From: DAOTWA01 sp034435955
GTDB lineage: Bacteria > Chloroflexota > Anaerolineae > Anaerolineales > Anaerolineaceae
Length of the DNA stretch: 64,000 bases
NCBI GenBank assembly: GCA_034435955.1
Contig: DAOTWA010000044.1
Location: 42,697-106,696 of the forward strand
Reading direction: 5' to 3'
Made by a program: the position numbers and the translations under genes. Shown one piece after another: positions 16,492-25,434 of the stretch. Every line of letters begins with the position of its first letter. Positions within the stretch are counted from its first letter, which is position 1. Under the pieces are notes generated by a model. It saw only the letters and a program-made list of their open reading frames with translations, searched no databases and was not told where the DNA came from.

Positions 16492-19260
16492 ATGTCCGCC
16501 CCTTCTCCGGCCAACCCCCTATTGCTCAGCAAGCTGCGCATTCCCCGCGCGCGGCCGGAGATCGTGGCGCGCCCGCGCATCGCTGCCTTGTTAGACTCTG
16601 CCGCCCAACGCAAGCTAACCCTCCTGTGCGCTCCGCCTGGCGCGGGAAAGACCACCGCATTGAGCGAATGGGCCCAGCATTGTTCGGCGCCGATCGCCTG
16701 GCTGACCCTCGCGGATAGCGACAATCTGCTGGAAGACTTCCTCTCCTACCTCGCGGCCGCCCTGGAAAGGGCTGTCCCCGGCTGCAGCGCCTCCGCCATG
16801 AGCCTGTTGCACGCGCCCGCGCCCCTGGACGAAAAGGCCTTCACGGCAGCGCTGCTTAACGATCTGGACGCCCTGACGGCTCCTCTGATCCTCGTTCTGG
16901 ACGATTTCCACCTGCTGCATAACCAGATCGCCCAGGCCGTTGTGAACGAGCTGGTCGAACACATGCCGCCAGCCTTTCACCTGGTGATCGCCACGCGCTC
17001 TGACCCTCCCCTGCCGCTGGCCCGTCTGCGCGCCCGCGGCGAATTGACCGAGCTGCGCGCCGCCGATTTGCGCTTCACCACCCAGGAGGCGGCTGCTTTC
17101 CTGAACGAAGTCATGCACCTGGGACTCGCCCCGCAAGAGGTCGAAGCGCTGGAGAGCCGCACCGAGGGCTGGATCGCCGGCCTGCAGCTCGCGGCCCTTT
17201 CGATGCGCGGTCGCAAAGACGTGGCCAGCTTTATCCGGGCTTTCACCGGCTCACACCGCTTCGTGCTGGATTACCTGGTCGAAGAGGTGCTCATCCGCCA
17301 GCCTGAACCGGTTCAGTCTTTCCTGTTGCAAACCTCGATCCTGGACCGCCTGTGCGGAACGTTGTGTGACGCGATCCTCGCTGCTCAAGAAGAGAAACCC
17401 GATGAACGCGCGGTAGGCGACCCATCGCGAGCGACGCCGGCTGCTGACGAAGCACCATCGAACAGCCAATCCATACTCACGGACCTCGAGCGCTCTAACC
17501 TGTTTATCGAGCCCCTGGATGATGAACGGCGCTGGTTCCGCTACCACCGCTTGTTCGCCGATTTGCTGCGCTATCGCCTGGAACAGAGTTATCCCGTCGA
17601 ACACATCCGCAGACTGCACCTGCGCGCCGCCGTTTGGCTTGAGCGGCACGATCTGCTCGAAGAAGCCATATCGCATTACATTGCCGGCGGCGACGATGAG
17701 TCTGCCGCTCGCCTGGTCTCAACGCGGAATCAGGAATGGCTCAAGCTGGGCCAGGCCAACCGTCTGATTGGTTGGCTGGACAGCCTGCCTGCCCGCCTGC
17801 GCGAGGTCAATCCAAGCCTGCACCTGCACATGTGCTGGGCGATGATCTCTACCGGCCGTTTTCAACAGATGGAGGCCCATCTGCGCGCCGCCGAAGAGGG
17901 CTTTGAGCGCCTGCGTGCAGCCGGCCGGCTATCGGAGGATGAGATCAAGGAGTTCCGTCTGGATCTCATCTCTTCGCGGGCGATCCTGGCATCCACACAG
18001 GGGGACCTGGACGCCGTCATTACCTTTTCCGAGGAAGCCCTTTCCGGGCTGCCCGAGGACAATCCCTGGCGGGCGACGATCGGCATGGGATTGGCGGTCG
18101 CTCATCTATGGAAAGGCAACATCCGCCTGGCGGACGAGGCCTTGCTGGAGACCATCCGAGCGGGGAAACGCTACCAACTGGGTTCTATCTACCTGGCCGC
18201 GCTGGCCAATCACGCCGATATGACCGTCGAACAGGGCCGTCTGCATGAAGCGTATGACATCTACCAAGATGTGGTGCGCGAATCCACTCAGCCGAACGGC
18301 GGTCTGTCGCCTCTCGCCTGCCTGGGTTACATCGGTATGGCCAACCTGCACGCTGAGTGGGGCGAGGCCGAGAAAGCTCTGGAGCTGGTCATGCGCGGGC
18401 AGGAGCTGGCCGAGCAGTGGGGCAATGCCGACATCCGCCTGTTGACGTACGGCACGCTGGCGCGCGTGCGCGCTTTGCTGAACGACGAGGCTGGCGCCAT
18501 GGCAGCGGTAGAAGCTGCCAGCGGGCTGGTTTCAGGGCCGCCGCAAAATCCACTCACCCGCTCGGTGTTCGAGGCCGTCCGCCTCCATGTATGGATGAAC
18601 CTCGGCCATTTGAAGCGGGCATTGGAGTGGCTCGATGCGCATCCCGTTGCGCCCGAAAACCGCCCAGCGCTGGTCTATCCTGACGAATATCTGGCCCGCG
18701 CGCGTGCTTCGCTCTTGCGGGGAGAAACCGAAAGAATTCCCTCATTGCTGGCCGCTCTGGAACGAATGGAAGGCGAGGTGCGCGAAGCCGGACGTAATCG
18801 CTGCGCTCTGGACATGTTAGCGCTGCAAGCCGCCGCCTGGTGGGCATTGGGGCGGAAAACTGAAGCGCTAACCACCTTGCGTCGCGCCCTGGGAGAGGCC
18901 CAAGCCGAGGGCTACCTGCGTCTCTTCGCGGACAAAGGAGCGCTTCTGGCTGCGCCGTTGCGCGAGCTGGCGGCCATCGGTCCGCTCTCCGCTTACGCCA
19001 TGCGCATCCTGGAAGCCATGGGCGAACGAGCCGAAATCGCTGTTGGCGAAAAGCACCGCCCGAACTTTCCCGCGCTCAGCGAACGAGAGCTGGAAGTGCT
19101 GCGCCTGGTGGCGAGCGGCCTGGGCAACCGCGCCATTGCCGAGCGCCTGGTCCTCTCACCGGGCACCGTCAAGCGCCACCTGCACAACATCATGGAAAAA
19201 CTGGACGCCGCCAACCGCACCGAAGCGGTGGCCAGAGCCAGAGCGCTCGAGCTGCTCTAA
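16492..19260 (+). CDS. MalT-like ATP-dependent LuxR-family transcriptional regulator
   Basis: This is a cytosolic signal-responsive activator of about 922 residues (LAL/STAND class). The N-terminal NTPase has Walker A APPGAGKTT (about residue 47) and the Walker B-like stretch LILVLDDFHLL. An arm domain follows, then a long TPR-like helical sensor region (about 400-830). The C-terminal LuxR helix-turn-helix reads LSERELEVLRLVASG, NRAIAERLVLSPGTVKRHL. Such proteins bind ATP and an inducer, oligomerise and activate target promoters. A GTG at 16465 in frame is an alternative start, but ATG 16492 begins at the conserved N-terminus. It converges on the metallophosphoesterase. The inducer is unknown. 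Confidence 0.92.
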   Translation: MSAPSPANPLLLSKLRIPRARPEIVARPRIAALLDSAAQRKLTLLCAPPGAGKTTALSEWAQHCSAPIAWLTLADSDNLLEDFLSYLAAALERAVPGCSASAMSLLHAPAPLDEKAFTAALLNDLDALTAPLILVLDDFHLLHNQIAQAVVNELVEHMPPAFHLVIATRSDPPLPLARLRARGELTELRAADLRFTTQEAAAFLNEVMHLGLAPQEVEALESRTEGWIAGLQLAALSMRGRKDVASFIRAFTGSHRFVLDYLVEEVLIRQPEPVQSFLLQTSILDRLCGTLCDAILAAQEEKPDERAVGDPSRATPAADEAPSNSQSILTDLERSNLFIEPLDDERRWFRYHRLFADLLRYRLEQSYPVEHIRRLHLRAAVWLERHDLLEEAISHYIAGGDDESAARLVSTRNQEWLKLGQANRLIGWLDSLPARLREVNPSLHLHMCWAMISTGRFQQMEAHLRAAEEGFERLRAAGRLSEDEIKEFRLDLISSRAILASTQGDLDAVITFSEEALSGLPEDNPWRATIGMGLAVAHLWKGNIRLADEALLETIRAGKRYQLGSIYLAALANHADMTVEQGRLHEAYDIYQDVVRESTQPNGGLSPLACLGYIGMANLHAEWGEAEKALELVMRGQELAEQWGNADIRLLTYGTLARVRALLNDEAGAMAAVEAASGLVSGPPQNPLTRSVFEAVRLHVWMNLGHLKRALEWLDAHPVAPENRPALVYPDEYLARARASLLRGETERIPSLLAALERMEGEVREAGRNRCALDMLALQAAAWWALGRKTEALTTLRRALGEAQAEGYLRLFADKGALLAAPLRELAAIGPLSAYAMRILEAMGERAEIAVGEKHRPNFPALSERELEVLRLVASGLGNRAIAERLVLSPGTVKRHLHNIMEKLDAANRTEAVARARALELL

Positions 19261-19278
19261 AAGACCTTCTACTGCCCA

Positions 19279-20454
19279 TCAATTTGCGATCAGAGGGATG
19301 TAAACGGGCGCCCCCTCGGAATAGGTCAGGATATCCCCGCCGGGCTGAAAATCGTCTGCGGCGACCCGGCGTTTCCAGGTCACGGTGACATTTAATCCAT
19401 TCACCTCGACCAGGCCGTAGCCAAAGGAAACGTCGCCGAACACACGCACGGGCTTCCAGGGGCCGTTATCGCCGTCATAGGCGCTGGCGCTGACCAGCGG
19501 GGCGCCGCCCCCGCCGATAATGATTTGGTGCAGGTCATTGGCCGGATTCCCATCCCCGTCGTCGATGCGGGCATGGTCATAGAGATGGTCATGCCCGGCA
19601 AAATAGATACGCGCACCGCCTGATGCCAGGATCTGCCAGAAGGCGTTCCGTGCATCAGGGAGTTCATCCAGAACGTCCGGATGACTGGCTTTAAAAGCAG
19701 GTTCATGGCCGAAGGCAAACACCACCGGCTGGCGATTGGCGGCAAGCTGCTCGGCCAGCCAGTCAAGGTTGACTTGATGGAGCCGCGCATACTGATCCAG
19801 CCCAACCACGAACACATTCCCATACTCGAAAGAATACGTAACGCCGAATTCGCCTTTCGGCCCGTTTGCGGGTAGAGCATAAGGCCCGGAGAACACTTCG
19901 TTCCAGACAGCCTGGCTGCCAGCATCGTGGTTTCCGCGCACCGGATAAACCCCGATTCCCGCATCGTATAGCGGCTGCATGATTTCCCGCCAGTAGGTGA
20001 GCTGAGATCGCAGGATTTCGGCTTCGCTTGAGCCGTTCACCAGATCCCCGGTGAAGAGCAGGAAATTGACCCGTTCATCCAGCGCAGCCTGGACGATCTC
20101 GCCCAGGATCGCGCTGCTCACCCCGTTGTCGGCGCCGCGGCTATCTCCGACGACAATGAACCGCACGGGCGGTTGTGGGGCAATGGCTTCAGTCAAGGTG
20201 ACCTGCACCGCCGGATAAGGTGGGAGCGTAGGCGTCGAGGCAGGCGCGGGATGCGTGGCGGTTGGCAGCGCTGTCAAAGAAGCGCGTGCAACATCCTCTG
20301 TACTTTCCACCGGGCGGTTCGCCGCAGGAATCTGAACCAGGTCCGGCAGGGTCGGGAACGCCTGTAACTGGTGGTAAAGCTGAAGACCTGCCAGTAGAGC
20401 CAAGAAGAATGCGGCCATGATCAGAATGATAGCCAGAGCTTTATTGCGCATCAT
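19279..20454 (-). CDS. Secreted calcineurin-like metallophosphoesterase with C-terminal PLI tail
   Basis: The 391-residue protein starts with an uncleaved or cleavable hydrophobic N-terminus (about 6-27) and a Thr/Pro-rich linker (about 60-90). The metallophosphoesterase domain follows, with metal-binding motifs in order: GDSRG, GDLVN, GNHD, GHEPAF and GHDHLY. It would hydrolyse phosphoesters outside the membrane. The last residues read VYIPLIAN, which closely resembles the terminus of the secreted beta-helix protein at 49-50 kb in this window; a shared sorting tail is suspected. It converges on the regulator gene with 18 bases between stops. The substrate is unknown. Confidence 0.9.
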   Translation of the reverse strand: MMRNKALAIILIMAAFFLALLAGLQLYHQLQAFPTLPDLVQIPAANRPVESTEDVARASLTALPTATHPAPASTPTLPPYPAVQVTLTEAIAPQPPVRFIVVGDSRGADNGVSSAILGEIVQAALDERVNFLLFTGDLVNGSSEAEILRSQLTYWREIMQPLYDAGIGVYPVRGNHDAGSQAVWNEVFSGPYALPANGPKGEFGVTYSFEYGNVFVVGLDQYARLHQVNLDWLAEQLAANRQPVVFAFGHEPAFKASHPDVLDELPDARNAFWQILASGGARIYFAGHDHLYDHARIDDGDGNPANDLHQIIIGGGGAPLVSASAYDGDNGPWKPVRVFGDVSFGYGLVEVNGLNVTVTWKRRVAADDFQPGGDILTYSEGAPVYIPLIAN

Positions 20455-20690
20455 TGCCGCCCTCCCGGGATAGGTGCTTCACTTTTGAAATCGGTCCTGC
20501 CATGGCCTGATCCTTGCCCGGATCATTGTACATCACTATTCTATTTCCCCTGGGCGGCAATCAGGGATGCGATATCGGGTGCAGAAGCAACGTGTGCGCA
20601 ATCAACCTGCGCTCACAAAGCGGTTCCACAGCCGGGGTATTTCGGGATTTCCTGCACGCGCTGCCCGGCGGGTAAAAATCAACCCACGAT
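20455..20690. other. Intergenic region between divergent genes
   Basis: This region holds the upstream sequences of the minus-strand phosphoesterase and the plus-strand ABC exporter. I see no open frame with a ribosome-binding site. The left part contains GGGAGGG (minus-strand Shine-Dalgarno region) directly before the phosphoesterase start. Confidence 0.5.
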
Positions 20691-20735
20691 TGTATCTTTG
20701 GATACATGACAATGTACCCGATCGCCGGCTATAGT
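20691..20735 (+). promoter_or_regulatory. Promoter with overlapping inverted-repeat operator for the ABC exporter
   Basis: ATGACA (20706-20711) and TATAGT (20730-20735) form a promoter with an 18-base spacer. A perfect inverted repeat TGTATC-N4-GATACA (20691-20706) abuts and touches the -35 box, an ideal place for a repressor or MerR/GntR/PadR-type regulator. No regulator gene is adjacent. Confidence 0.6.
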
Positions 20736-20774
20736 GTACGCGTTTGCATCAGACAGGTTCTTGAGGAGCAAGCC

Positions 20775-21686
20775 ATGAATGAGTCAGTGATCCAAGTCCA
20801 GAATTTTCGAAAAGTTTACGGCGACTTTGTTGCGGTACACGGCATCAGCTTCGAAGTCCAGCGGGGAGAGATTTTCGGCCTGCTCGGTCCTAATGGAGCT
20901 GGCAAGACCAGCACGCTGGAAAGCCTGGAAGGCTTGCGCCATCCGGACGGCGGCAGTCTGCGCATCCTGGGCATGGACCCTGCCCGCCAGAGTACCAGCC
21001 TCTGGCGGCACATCGGCGTCCAGCTTCAGACCTCCGCCCTTCCCAATACCATGACCGTCTTGGAGGCGATGCAGTTTTTCTGCGCATACCACCGTGTACC
21101 GGTCCGCCGGGATCTGCTCGAGCGCCTCGGCCTCGCTGATAAGCTCAACGATCAGTATGCCAGCCTGTCCGCGGGTCAACAGAGGCGCCTGTCTCTGGCA
21201 CTGGCCATCGCCCATAATCCGCAGGTCTTGTTCCTGGACGAACCCACCGCCGGCCTGGACGTGCCCTCGCGCATCGTCCTGCACGAAGTGATGCGCGAAC
21301 TTCAGTCCGCCGGGACCACTATTGTCCTGGCCACACACGACATGGCCGAGGCTGAGAAGATGGCCGATCGCGTGGCGATTCTGCTCAAGGGTCGAATTGC
21401 CGCCTGTGGTACGCCCAAAGAGATCACCGCAGCCGGGAAAGGTCTGACGCGCATCTCCGTACGCACCGAGAACAATCTTCTGGCCAGGAACGGGGTCGTT
21501 TTTCCTGGCGTGCGCCAGCGGGTCTTGGAGGACGAATACGTGATCTACTACAGCGCGGACCCGGGTTCATCGGTGGCAGCCATCATCCGGCACATCGATG
21601 CCAGCCACGACACCCTGATCGACCTGCGGGTGGAGCGGCCCAGCCTCGAGGAACGCTTCCTGGAAATCACCCAAACCTACGCTTGA
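20775..21686 (+). CDS. ABC-2 type exporter, ATP-binding subunit
   Basis: This 303-residue cytosolic ATPase subunit shows a complete ABC domain: Walker A GPNGAGKTS, Q-loop VGVQ-like segment IGVQLQTSALP, a signature variant LSAGQQRRL, Walker B VLFLDEPTAGLD and the H-loop ATHDMAEAE. A C-terminal extension of about 90 residues (from KEITAAGKG) is typical of drug/lipid exporters of the NatA/CcmA group. It powers the membrane protein encoded 17 bases downstream. The start at ATG 20775 follows GAGGAGC; the longer open frame from 20706 overlaps the promoter and is unlikely. Substrate is unknown. Confidence 0.93.
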   Translation: MNESVIQVQNFRKVYGDFVAVHGISFEVQRGEIFGLLGPNGAGKTSTLESLEGLRHPDGGSLRILGMDPARQSTSLWRHIGVQLQTSALPNTMTVLEAMQFFCAYHRVPVRRDLLERLGLADKLNDQYASLSAGQQRRLSLALAIAHNPQVLFLDEPTAGLDVPSRIVLHEVMRELQSAGTTIVLATHDMAEAEKMADRVAILLKGRIAACGTPKEITAAGKGLTRISVRTENNLLARNGVVFPGVRQRVLEDEYVIYYSADPGSSVAAIIRHIDASHDTLIDLRVERPSLEERFLEITQTYA

Positions 21687-21703
21687 TAGAAAAGAGAGAT
21701 ACG

Positions 21704-22513
21704 ATGAACGCCTTCGCCCATCACCTGGCTTACGATTTCCGCACGGGGCTGCGCGATAAGTCCCAGATGTTGATGAATTACCTGTTTCCCCTGGCCTTCT
21801 TCGCTATGATGGGCCTGCTGATGACCCAGGTCAACCCGACCTTCAAAGAGACGATCATCCCGGCCATGATGGTCAATGCTTACATGGCTGGCGGTTTGCT
21901 CGGTCTGCCCAACCCGCTGGTCGTCTCGCGTGAAGCGGGCGTCTTCCGTAGCTTCCGCATCAATGGCGTGCCCAGTCTGTCCATTCTCACCATCCCCGTG
22001 CTGGGCATCAGCCTGCATATGGTGCTGGTATCGGCGGTCATTACTGCAGGGTCGGCGCTCTTCTTTGGCGCCGCCTTCCCGCTCAACTGGGGCTGGTTTG
22101 TTTTGATCGGGCTGGTGGCCATCGTTTCCATTTGCGGCATTGGAGCGCTGCTCGGCGTGGTCGCCTCCAACAGCCGTGCCACGGTCTTGCTGGCTCAAAT
22201 CATTTACATTCCCTCGATGATCCTGGGCGGTCTGATGCTGCCCACCAGCATGCTGCCACCCGCCTTGGGGCGCGTGGCCCTGCTTCTGCCCGCCACCCAC
22301 ATCATCAACGCCTTCCGCGGTCTGGCGCTTGGCCTGCCTCCCTCCTTCAGCACGACCGGATCACTGCTTGTGCTGGCCACCGGCGCAATTCTGAGCTATG
22401 CCCTGGCGGCCTATCTCTTCCAATGGGATAACAATGCCCGCCGCACGCACAGCCCGTTTCTGGCTCTGCTGGTCCTGGCGCCTTACCTGGCAGCCATGCT
22501 TTTATCAGCCTGA
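21704..22513 (+). CDS. ABC-2 type exporter, membrane subunit
   Basis: The 269-residue protein has six predicted helices (MLMNYLFPLAFFAMMGLLM first) and the family motif region of ABC-2 permeases, with an amphipathic loop and PSMILGGLMLPTSMLPPALG before the fifth helix. It is the membrane channel for the ATPase encoded immediately upstream, and the two form one operon. The start at ATG 21704 follows AGAGAG; an in-frame TTG at 21683 overlaps the previous stop and is less likely. Cargo could be a drug, lipid or polysaccharide precursor. Confidence 0.9.
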   Translation: MNAFAHHLAYDFRTGLRDKSQMLMNYLFPLAFFAMMGLLMTQVNPTFKETIIPAMMVNAYMAGGLLGLPNPLVVSREAGVFRSFRINGVPSLSILTIPVLGISLHMVLVSAVITAGSALFFGAAFPLNWGWFVLIGLVAIVSICGIGALLGVVASNSRATVLLAQIIYIPSMILGGLMLPTSMLPPALGRVALLLPATHIINAFRGLALGLPPSFSTTGSLLVLATGAILSYALAAYLFQWDNNARRTHSPFLALLVLAPYLAAMLLSA

Positions 22514-22620
22514 TGGGAGCTTCTCGCGAGGGGCGTACGATCGTGCGCCCCTCCCCATATGACGCGGCAGGTGGCAAGGCATCGTGATCGCCAGGAATTC
22601 TATCATCGGCATTACGGACA

Positions 22621-23490
22621 ATGGACGCCTCAGCTTTCGTGATCCGCGCTTACGCGCTCAGTAAGACCTACTGTCTGCCAGGCGGCAGATGGGTCGAAGG
22701 ACTGGCGCCAACCAGCTTCGAAATCCCCTCCGGGGCTTGCCTGGGAGTGGTGGGGGAGGGTGCTGCAGGAAAGACCACCCTGCTGCGACTGCTGGCAGGG
22801 CAGGTTCAGCCCACCGGTGGAAAGTTGATTTACGCCGAAGGCTTATCGCCTCAATCCTGCTTTCTGAGCAACTCTGACGAAAATCCTCTGCCGGATGATC
22901 CGCAGCCGCATCCACCCTCTGGGCTGCCTACTGAGGCCAGCCAGTCTGAGACGGCCGTCTTCTCCGCCCTGCAAACGGTAGGGGAGGCGTTGCGTCTTCG
23001 CCTGGCGCGCGACCTGCTGCGCCCTGAACCCATCCTGCTGCTGGATGATCCACCCGGCCTGAATGAAAACACGGCCCGCGCTATCCGACCCGCAATGGAT
23101 GCCCACTTAAGAGAACGTGGGACGGCGCTCATCATTGCCACTCGAGATGCCGATGTGGCTCTGATCCTCTGCTCGCGGATTCTGGTGCTACGCGCCGGAC
23201 ACCTCGTCCGCGATGCCTCGGTCAGCGGGCTGATCGGCGGACCGGGTGGCCGGACCCCCTGCCTCATCCGTTTGCGCGGGCATCTGGATGCCCGCCGAAT
23301 GGATTGGTTCGGCGGCCTGGAGATGCACATCCACGACAACGATACCATCTTGACCGGCGTGCTTCCCGATGAACACGCCGTTTACGGCATGATCGAACGC
23401 GCTCGCGATCTCGGCCTCGCGCTGATCTCCGTCGAAACTGGATGGCGCGCAGCCCGCGCCCAACTAGTGGAATGGATGCGCATCGGGTAA
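22621..23490 (+). CDS. Degenerate ABC ATPase-like protein
   Basis: The 289-residue protein begins like an ABC subunit (FVIRAYALSKTY, then GVVGEGAAGKTT, Walker A at 45-52) but departs after that. No Q-loop or LSGGQ signature can be found; the equivalent segment reads TVGEALRLRLARDLL. Walker B ILLLDD (138-143) has Asp where the catalytic Glu should be, and the H-loop His is replaced by Arg175 in IIATRDADVA. A C-terminal extension (RPSLE-type, ending VEWMRIG) matches drug-exporter ATPases. It likely binds but hydrolyses ATP poorly, perhaps as a regulatory partner of the exporter 107 bases upstream. A decaying paralogue is the alternative. Confidence 0.7.
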   Translation: MDASAFVIRAYALSKTYCLPGGRWVEGLAPTSFEIPSGACLGVVGEGAAGKTTLLRLLAGQVQPTGGKLIYAEGLSPQSCFLSNSDENPLPDDPQPHPPSGLPTEASQSETAVFSALQTVGEALRLRLARDLLRPEPILLLDDPPGLNENTARAIRPAMDAHLRERGTALIIATRDADVALILCSRILVLRAGHLVRDASVSGLIGGPGGRTPCLIRLRGHLDARRMDWFGGLEMHIHDNDTILTGVLPDEHAVYGMIERARDLGLALISVETGWRAARAQLVEWMRIG

Positions 23491-23499
23491 AATATCACT

Positions 23500-23889
23500 G
23501 TGCAGGCAAAAGAGCTCTCCACCGATGCGCTGTTGTACACTGGTGACGCCCTGGCCCTGGTGTTGCTAACCGTGGCAGGTTTCGCCACCCATGGCGAATT
23601 GTCCACCGCAGGTACGCGCATGCTGAGCACATACGTGCCTCTGGCAGTTGCATGGGCGCTGACGGCCCCCTGGTTGGGCCTTTACCGCGAGGCAACCGTG
23701 CGCGATGCGCGCCAGCTATGGCGGCCGGTGTGGGCAGCCATACTGGCCACACCCCTGGCTGCCCTTCTGCGCAGCCTTTGGCTGGGAGAAGGCATCGTTC
23801 TGCCAATTTTCGTGCTCGCTTTGGGCGCCACTACGGCTGGAGTCATGCTTCTCTGGCGGACAGTCTGGCTGCTGGTGAGGCGAAGGTAA
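23500..23889 (+). CDS. DUF3054 membrane protein
   Basis: This small protein (129 residues) has four hydrophobic helices and matches the pattern of the DUF3054 family: a GDALALVLLTVAGFATHGE start, the conserved WLGLYR segment after the second helix, and a short basic C-terminus. The function of the family is not known. The start codon is GTG at 23500, 9 bases after the preceding stop; no ATG start would fit. The next gene, a sigma factor, begins 7 bases after its stop, so the genes from 22621 to 25976 may be read together. Confidence 0.75.
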   Translation: MQAKELSTDALLYTGDALALVLLTVAGFATHGELSTAGTRMLSTYVPLAVAWALTAPWLGLYREATVRDARQLWRPVWAAILATPLAALLRSLWLGEGIVLPIFVLALGATTAGVMLLWRTVWLLVRRR

Positions 23890-23896
23890 AGCCTGA

Positions 23897-24505
23897 ATGG
23901 ATGAAGCAGCGTTGGTTTCCGCCGCGCAACAAGGCGATCTGGACGCGTTCAACCGCCTGGTGCTGGCTTACCAGGACATGGCCTACAACCTGGCCTATCG
24001 CATGTTAAGCGATGAAAATGCTGCCGCCGACGCGACCCAAAACGCCTTCTTATCCGCGTATAAGAACCTGCGTGCTTTCCGCGGGGGCTCATTTAAGGCC
24101 TGGCTGCTGCGCACGGTGACCAACGCCTGCTATGACGAGCTGCGTCGGCGTCAGCGTCGGCCCACCACTCCGCTGGAACCCCTCGGCGATGGCGATGAGG
24201 AAATCGAAACTCCCACCTGGCTGGCCGATGACGGCCCTTCCCCTGAGGAGGCGGCGGAGCGGGGCGAACTCGAGAGAGCCATCCAACAATGCCTGACCAA
24301 CCTGCCGGAGGAATTTCGCGCGGTGGTGATCATGGTGGATGTCCAGGGTCTTGATTACAGCGAGGTCTCTGACGCGATCGGAAAACCATTGGGGACGATT
24401 AAAAGCCGGCTGGCACGTGGCCGCCTGCGTCTGCGCCATTGTCTCCAGCAATACGGGGAACTTTTACCGTCGGTTTTCCGTCTGGAGGATGAGGCCACGA
24501 AATGA
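23897..24505 (+). CDS. ECF-type RNA polymerase sigma factor
   Basis: The 202-residue protein has sigma region 2 (DLDAFNRLVLAYQDMAYNLA, ATQNAFLSAYKNLRAF), an acidic linker, and region 4 with a helix-turn-helix (LPEEFRAVVIMVDVQGLDYS, GTIKSRLARGRLRLR). Region 3 is absent, as in group 4 sigma factors of the SigW/RpoE kind. It directs RNA polymerase to stress promoters. Its stop overlaps the start of the downstream membrane protein by four bases (ATGA), the hallmark of a co-regulated anti-sigma factor. The start follows a weak purine-rich site. Confidence 0.93.
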   Translation: MDEAALVSAAQQGDLDAFNRLVLAYQDMAYNLAYRMLSDENAAADATQNAFLSAYKNLRAFRGGSFKAWLLRTVTNACYDELRRRQRRPTTPLEPLGDGDEEIETPTWLADDGPSPEEAAERGELERAIQQCLTNLPEEFRAVVIMVDVQGLDYSEVSDAIGKPLGTIKSRLARGRLRLRHCLQQYGELLPSVFRLEDEATK

Positions 24506-25434
24506 ATACGCAAATATCTCCTCGGGAATGGGAGGCGATCTCCGCCTATCTGGACGGGCAGCTCTCTGCACAGGAGAAGCAGCGCTTCGAGGAGCGCCTG
24601 AAGGTTTCTGCAGAACTGCGCGCCGGCCTGGAAGACATCCAGCGCACGCGCGCACTGCTGCGCAGCCTTCCACAGAAACGCGCACCGCGCAATTTCACTC
24701 TTCAACCCGAAGCGATCCCCCGGCACAGGACGGCGCCGCCCCTCTTCTCCATCATGCGCCTGGCTTCGGCGGTGGCAACCTTTTTGTTAGTGGCCGCCTT
24801 CGCCGGAGATCTGCTGATCAGCCGCGCGCAGCTCGCCTCCCAGGCTCCGTCCCCGAATTTGCAGACCCAGGCGACACAGGTCGTGTCTGGCGCGCGGGCC
24901 AGCGAAGGCAACCCGCCGGTGATTACCTGGGGCACCCCATCCCCCTACGGTGAAGCGGCGACCGGAAAAGGCGGCGGTGGGGGTTATGGCGGAGCGCCCG
25001 AAGGCGTCGGAGGAGCTGGGAACGGCAGCCCATATCCTAATACAGGGATCAGCCCAGCGCCAACCGAAGCTACCCCTGCTCTGGCGGCTGCCCCCGCATC
25101 GCCAGAACCCAACGCCGCTCAAAAGGTGCAGACTACCGAAACGCCCCAGTCGCTGCAGGCGCTGGCGCCTCAGCAGTCCACCCCAGCGGGTGAACCCGCT
25201 GCTCCTGGCCCGGTTTACAACGCCCAGCAGGGCTCCAGCGGGCCGATCCTGGGCATCCGCCCGCCAGAAGAGCGCGGCACCGAGCTGGCCCAGTCCCCAG
25301 CCAGTGAGCCCAGCTTACAAGAAAGTCCTCTGCCCGAGCGAGAAACTGTTCGCATCGCCGAAGTCGTCCTGGCCGTCATCGCGCTGGCGACCGCTCTGGC
25401 GGCCATCATTCTGCATCGAAGAGCAGCCTCATGA
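24502..25434 (+). CDS. Probable membrane-bound anti-sigma factor
   Basis: The 310-residue protein begins with an anti-sigma-like cytosolic helix segment (WEAISAYLDGQLSAQEKQRF) that lacks the HxxxCxxC zinc motif. A membrane helix lies near 83-105, followed by a long Pro/Gln/Ala/Gly-rich extracytoplasmic region with a glycine cluster (GKGGGGGYGG), and a second hydrophobic helix at the C-terminus (AEVVLAVIALATALAAIIL). It overlaps the sigma gene by ATGA, which strongly suggests it sequesters that sigma factor at the membrane. The two-helix topology with a low-complexity external loop is unusual. The binding mode is inferred. Confidence 0.75.
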   Translation: MNTQISPREWEAISAYLDGQLSAQEKQRFEERLKVSAELRAGLEDIQRTRALLRSLPQKRAPRNFTLQPEAIPRHRTAPPLFSIMRLASAVATFLLVAAFAGDLLISRAQLASQAPSPNLQTQATQVVSGARASEGNPPVITWGTPSPYGEAATGKGGGGGYGGAPEGVGGAGNGSPYPNTGISPAPTEATPALAAAPASPEPNAAQKVQTTETPQSLQALAPQQSTPAGEPAAPGPVYNAQQGSSGPILGIRPPEERGTELAQSPASEPSLQESPLPERETVRIAEVVLAVIALATALAAIILHRRAAS

